Assembly (NCBI GenBank): GCA_902490245.1
Contig: CABUDB010000052.1
Location: 1-8,882, forward strand
Length of the DNA: 8,882 nt
From: an uncultured Collinsella sp.
Lineage (GTDB): Bacteria; Actinomycetota; Coriobacteriia; Coriobacteriales; Coriobacteriaceae
Direction: 5' to 3'
Part shown: positions 5,872-8,882 of the stretch, piece after piece
Layout of the letters: each line of letters begins with the position of its first letter
Position numbering within the stretch: position 1 is the stretch's first letter
The notes under the pieces: generated by a model
Told to the model about the DNA's origin: nothing
The model's input: only the letters and a program-made list of their open reading frames with translations
The model's database searches: none
Program-made: the position numbers and the translations under genes

Positions 5872-8171
5872 ATGCGACCGAGCGCGAGCATGTGATGCCT
5901 CCGCGGCCCCTGATTCCGTGGACGATGGCCTTGTGTGCCGGCATGTGCATGAGCTGCGTCTTGGTGCTCAACATGGCCGCTGATGCGCTGCTGAGGGAGC
6001 GGGCGCCGGCGTTCGGGCCGCTATGGGCGATTCCCGTTGCGGCGGCGGTATTCGTTGTACTGGCTCAATCTTGTGCGCGGCTTGCCCCTTTGAAGCGGTG
6101 GCTGTATGCCGCGTCCGTCGGCCTCGTAGCGGGTGCGGTCGTCTCGGCGTGGTGGGCCGTGGGTGCGCTCAACTCCTCGAAGGCGCTCGATGGTCGAGCG
6201 GCAAGCAGCCTCGAGTTTGTCGTGCAGGGTGACCCATCCATAAACGACGACATGTATCTCTATACCTGCGAGGCACGCGCGGACGGCAAGAACTTGGCAA
6301 CGATTCGCCTATCGTGTGATCGTGAGCTCAAGGTCGGGGCACACGTGCGTGTTATCGGTCGCGTTTCACGTTTTGAGAACGATGCATATGGACGATCGCG
6401 TGTGCTCCGAGGTGAGGTGCGCAAGGTTAAAGCCGTTCGAGTCGTGTCGGTCGATGAGGGCCCTCCGGTGCCGCTGCTTCGGCTGAGAAATGGGCTGCTT
6501 GCGTCCATCGCGCCTGCGACCGACCCGGCGCGTGCGCTCATGGCCGGTGTCGTCTGCGGTCGTTCGGCCGAGCTGCGCGCCCAGCCGGCGGGCGACTGGT
6601 TTTCGGTGACGGGAACGGCGCATCTTATCGCCGTCTCGGGCAGCCATTTGGCTATCGTGGGGTTTGTAATCGAGGGTGTATTGCAAAAGACTCGGTGCTC
6701 ACGTGGTCTTCAGCGGGCGATATTGGCGATAACGCTTGTGGGCTATGCTGCCTTTACGGGCGCGTCTCCCTCGGCCGTGCGTGCGTGCTGCATGGTGTTC
6801 GCGACGCTTGTCGTAAACGGCGCGGGGCGTCGTCGGCACGGCGCATCGGCACTCTTCGTAACCATGTCCATCTTTGTGCTACTGCGGCCGACGGTGCTGT
6901 TCGAGATGGGCTTTCAACTCTCGTGTGCCAGCGTCTTAGCCATTCTGTGCTTTTGCCCCTATGCGACCTACGCTTTGGGTGAGCTGGGTGTGCCATCGGG
7001 CGTTGCCGGCATGCTTTCCGTCACGCTGTGCTCGCAGTTGGCGACTCTTCCCATTACCATTCCTGCCTTCGGTACGGTCTCGCTCATTGCTCCGCTGGCA
7101 AATGCGGTCATCGGTCCGGTGGTGAGCGTACTGCTCGCTGTGTCGATCGTGCTGGCTCCCTTTTCGCTCGTGGGACCGTTGCGGACTTGGGCGCTCGTTG
7201 TGCCCGTGATTGCCGCCCGTTGCGCGCTGTTCTTCGAGCAGCTGTTTGCCGCCATGCCGGGTGCATCCGTGAGCGTGCCGCCCGATAGCATGTGGATTTA
7301 CCTAGTGCCGTGTTTGCTGGCGGTTCTGCTGGTCTGGTGGCCTCGTCCCCGTGCACGTACTATGGCGGTGGGGCTTGCATGTCTGGTGCTCTTGGCTGCG
7401 ATTCCGTACGTCTATTGGGATCGATTTGCTCCGCCTTCCGTGACGGTGCTCGATGTGGGCCAGGCCGATGCGATTCTTATCCGCCAGGGCGGCGCAGTAG
7501 CGCTTGTCGACTGTGGGCTCGACGAGCGTGTGGTGGCGGCGTTGGTTCGCAATAACGTGCACCATATCGATGCCGTCTTTGTGACGCATTGGGATGACAA
7601 CCACTGGGGTGGTCTGCCCGCCGTGCTCGAACAGTTTTCGGTCGGAACGATTGCCGTGGCGGCGGATGCGCTGGAGGATGCTCCTGCCGAGGTATTGAAC
7701 CGACCTGGCGTGGAGTATCGGCAGATACGCCGTGGGGATACGGTCGACATCGGATCATTTTGCGCCCGCGTGATGTGGCCATTCGAGTCCGTGGATGGCG
7801 AGGGAAATGAGGATTCGCTTGTCCTGCTGCTCTCCTATGTTCAGGAGGGCAAGGGCCTGCGCATGCTCCTCACCGGTGATGCCGAACTCGATCAAGAACG
7901 GGAATTCGTGCAGGAGGTGGGGGATATCGATGTCCTTAAACTTGGGCATCACGGCTCCAAGGTTTCAGTCGATGGAGAGTTGCTGGGCGTCCTGAAGCCC
8001 GAGCTTTCCCTCGCGAGCGCGGGCGAGGGGAATCGGTACGGCCATCCGTCCGATGCCTGCATCGATGCCATTAAGGAAGCGGGTGGTGTGTTCGCGTGCA
8101 CCATCGAACACGGCGACATTACCGTCACGCCGACTGCGAATGGCTTTGCGATGCGATGCCAGCGACCGTGA
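5868..8171 (+). CDS. comEC: ComEC/Rec2 DNA-uptake channel with C-terminal metallo-beta-lactamase domain
   Basis: Polytopic membrane protein that carries single-stranded DNA across the membrane in transformation. The 767 residues show N-terminal membrane helices (about 15-40, 50-70, 78-102), an extracytoplasmic beta domain (about 110-200, DUF4131/OB-like), the competence domain (TGTAHLIAVSGSHLAI at 248-263, GASPSAVRA at 298-306, FEMGFQLS at 345-352, further helices to about 515), and a metallo-beta-lactamase domain (LDVGQADAILI at 528-538, NEDSLVLLL at 647-655, LTGDAE at 668-673, LGHHGS at 692-697, NRYGHPS at 722-728). In the HxDxDH signature the segment reads THWDDNHWGG: H574, D576 and H579 are kept but N578 replaces Asp. 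The ATG at 5868 overlaps the comEA stop; no strong ribosome binding site is seen, and ATG 5895 is an alternative. The call is firm; the nuclease activity of the last domain is less sure. Confidence 0.95.
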   Translation: MNATEREHVMPPRPLIPWTMALCAGMCMSCVLVLNMAADALLRERAPAFGPLWAIPVAAAVFVVLAQSCARLAPLKRWLYAASVGLVAGAVVSAWWAVGALNSSKALDGRAASSLEFVVQGDPSINDDMYLYTCEARADGKNLATIRLSCDRELKVGAHVRVIGRVSRFENDAYGRSRVLRGEVRKVKAVRVVSVDEGPPVPLLRLRNGLLASIAPATDPARALMAGVVCGRSAELRAQPAGDWFSVTGTAHLIAVSGSHLAIVGFVIEGVLQKTRCSRGLQRAILAITLVGYAAFTGASPSAVRACCMVFATLVVNGAGRRRHGASALFVTMSIFVLLRPTVLFEMGFQLSCASVLAILCFCPYATYALGELGVPSGVAGMLSVTLCSQLATLPITIPAFGTVSLIAPLANAVIGPVVSVLLAVSIVLAPFSLVGPLRTWALVVPVIAARCALFFEQLFAAMPGASVSVPPDSMWIYLVPCLLAVLLVWWPRPRARTMAVGLACLVLLAAIPYVYWDRFAPPSVTVLDVGQADAILIRQGGAVALVDCGLDERVVAALVRNNVHHIDAVFVTHWDDNHWGGLPAVLEQFSVGTIAVAADALEDAPAEVLNRPGVEYRQIRRGDTVDIGSFCARVMWPFESVDGEGNEDSLVLLLSYVQEGKGLRMLLTGDAELDQEREFVQEVGDIDVLKLGHHGSKVSVDGELLGVLKPELSLASAGEGNRYGHPSDACIDAIKEAGGVFACTIEHGDITVTPTANGFAMRCQRP

Positions 8172-8179
8172 CGACGTCG

Positions 8180-8209
8180 TTGGCGTGTGGTGGGCCCCTG
8201 GGCTAGAAT
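8180..8209 (+). promoter_or_regulatory. Candidate promoter of holA
   Basis: TTGGCG (8180-8185) and TAGAAT (8204-8209) are 18 nt apart; the -10 matches 5 of 6 consensus positions. A start near 8216 would leave a leader of about 33 nt to the holA ATG. It begins 8 nt after the comEC stop, so holA may have its own transcription in addition to read-through. A 10-bp perfect palindrome ACGACGTCGT (8171-8180) abuts the -35. Confidence 0.5.
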
Positions 8210-8234
8210 GGCACGGAACGAATACGAGGCCTGC

Positions 8235-8244
8235 GGGAGGGGAG
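8235..8244 (+). promoter_or_regulatory. Ribosome binding site of holA
   Basis: GGGAGGGGAG is a strong purine-rich site ending 4 nt before the ATG at 8249; the GGGAGG part (8235-8240) is 8 nt away. It identifies the start of a gene that runs off the window. Confidence 0.85.
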
Positions 8245-8248
8245 CGCA

Positions 8249-8882
8249 ATGTCCGAAACCGGTTTGCTGCCGGCATATCTGATCGCCGGTACCGACGGCG
8301 TCAAACGCGACCACGCCGTCTCGCGTATGAAAGCGCGTCTGGAAAAGACGGGCATGGTCGAGTTCAACCTCGACGAGCGCGACATGACCAAGGACCCCGA
8401 TGTCGAGTCTATTATCGGATCGCTTAACACCTTTCCCATGGGCAGCGAGTTTCGCTTGGTAATCCTTGATGGCTGCTCAAAGCTCGCCAAGGCGGTCTCG
8501 GAGCCGCTCGTCGAGTATCTGGCGAGTCCCAGCCCCACAACGGTCTGCCTCATTATCGCCGACTCGCTTGCCAAGAACACACGCCTGTATAAGGCGATTG
8601 CCAAGATCGACAAGAAGGCCGTGATCGATTGCTCCGGCACCAAGCGCTGGGAGCTACCGCGCCGCGTGCAGCAGATGGTGGCACAGCACGGCAAGTCGAT
8701 CTCGACGGCGGCCGCTGAGGAGCTCGTCTCGCGTTCGGGTGAAAACACTCGCATGCTCGATAACGACTTGGCTAAGCTTGCCCAGATGGTCGAGTCGCCT
8801 CAGATTGAACTTGCCGATGTTGAGCGCTGGATTGTTCGTACGGCCGAGGTTCAACCCTGGGACTTCCTCAACGCCGTCTCGG
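8249..8882 (+). CDS. holA: HolA, DNA polymerase III delta subunit (3'-incomplete)
   Basis: The delta subunit opens the beta sliding clamp as part of the clamp loader in chromosome replication. The frame is open for 211 codons from the ATG to the window end without a stop. Family traits visible are the N-terminal YLIAGTDGVKRDHA (10-23), where a degenerate P-loop region sits in delta proteins, a strand FRLVILDGCSKL (68-79), the block EYLASPSPTTVCLIIAD (89-105) with the delta-type hydrophobic strand, then NTRLYKAI, and a C-terminal helical part ISTAAAEELVSRSGENTRML and NDLAKLAQM typical of the domain II/III junction. Delta subunits are usually about 320-340 residues, so about a third is missing. 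The comEA-comEC-holA order is widespread in Gram-positive bacteria and supports the call. It has its own promoter-like sequence and a strong ribosome binding site. Confidence 0.9.
   Translation, partial: MSETGLLPAYLIAGTDGVKRDHAVSRMKARLEKTGMVEFNLDERDMTKDPDVESIIGSLNTFPMGSEFRLVILDGCSKLAKAVSEPLVEYLASPSPTTVCLIIADSLAKNTRLYKAIAKIDKKAVIDCSGTKRWELPRRVQQMVAQHGKSISTAAAEELVSRSGENTRMLDNDLAKLAQMVESPQIELADVERWIVRTAEVQPWDFLNAVS

Noticed and set aside
1..8882. A mobile element, CRISPR array, tRNA/rRNA gene or defence system.
   Set aside because: No transposase, integrase, repeat-spacer array, tRNA-like fold or defence-type gene was seen. All coding space is taken by nine co-directional housekeeping or competence genes.

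Overview
The window reads as a chromosomal housekeeping segment from an actinobacterium, most probably of the class Coriobacteriia (Collinsella-like). The evidence is fairly high GC coding sequence with more AT-rich gaps, frequent GTG starts, an mIHF-type nucleoid protein (an actinobacterial hallmark), and the gene order pyrF - mihF - gmk - rpoZ. From memory, this order matches the actinobacterial arrangement known from Mycobacterium, where PE/PPE genes intervene. The genus is an inference from protein style, not a database match. All genes are on the + strand, and there are no tRNA, rRNA, CRISPR or mobile elements.

Left block (1-2295): the end of a pyrimidine operon. pyrK (electron-transfer subunit of dihydroorotate dehydrogenase B; its 5' part is missing or broken at the window edge), pyrD (catalytic class 1B subunit) and pyrF (OMP decarboxylase) overlap by 1 and 7 nt. 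Together they oxidise dihydroorotate with NAD+ and carry out the last step to UMP.

Middle block (2296-4987): a 238-nt gap holds an imperfect long hairpin, candidate promoters and an inverted repeat over the better promoter. It is followed by mihF - gmk - rpoZ - thiI with gaps of 0, 5 and 0 nt and a clear intrinsic terminator. The operon joins a DNA-architecture protein, GMP kinase, the RNA polymerase omega subunit and a tRNA 4-thiouridine synthetase, so it is an information-processing and nucleotide operon. thiI sits where coaBC (dfp) follows rpoZ in many other actinobacteria.

Right block (4988-8882): a 170-nt gap with a 12-bp palindrome and GTTTTGG-like repeats, then comEA and comEC (ATGA overlap), which encode a DNA-uptake receptor and channel, then holA (DNA polymerase III delta, cut by the window end) with its own promoter-like sequence. 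comEA-comEC-holA is a common neighbourhood in Gram-positive bacteria.

I found no convincing new system. The points most worth a second look are the Asp-to-Asn change in the ComEC metallo-beta-lactamase motif, the inverted repeat over the mihF promoter, the palindrome upstream of comEA, and the interrupted start of pyrK.
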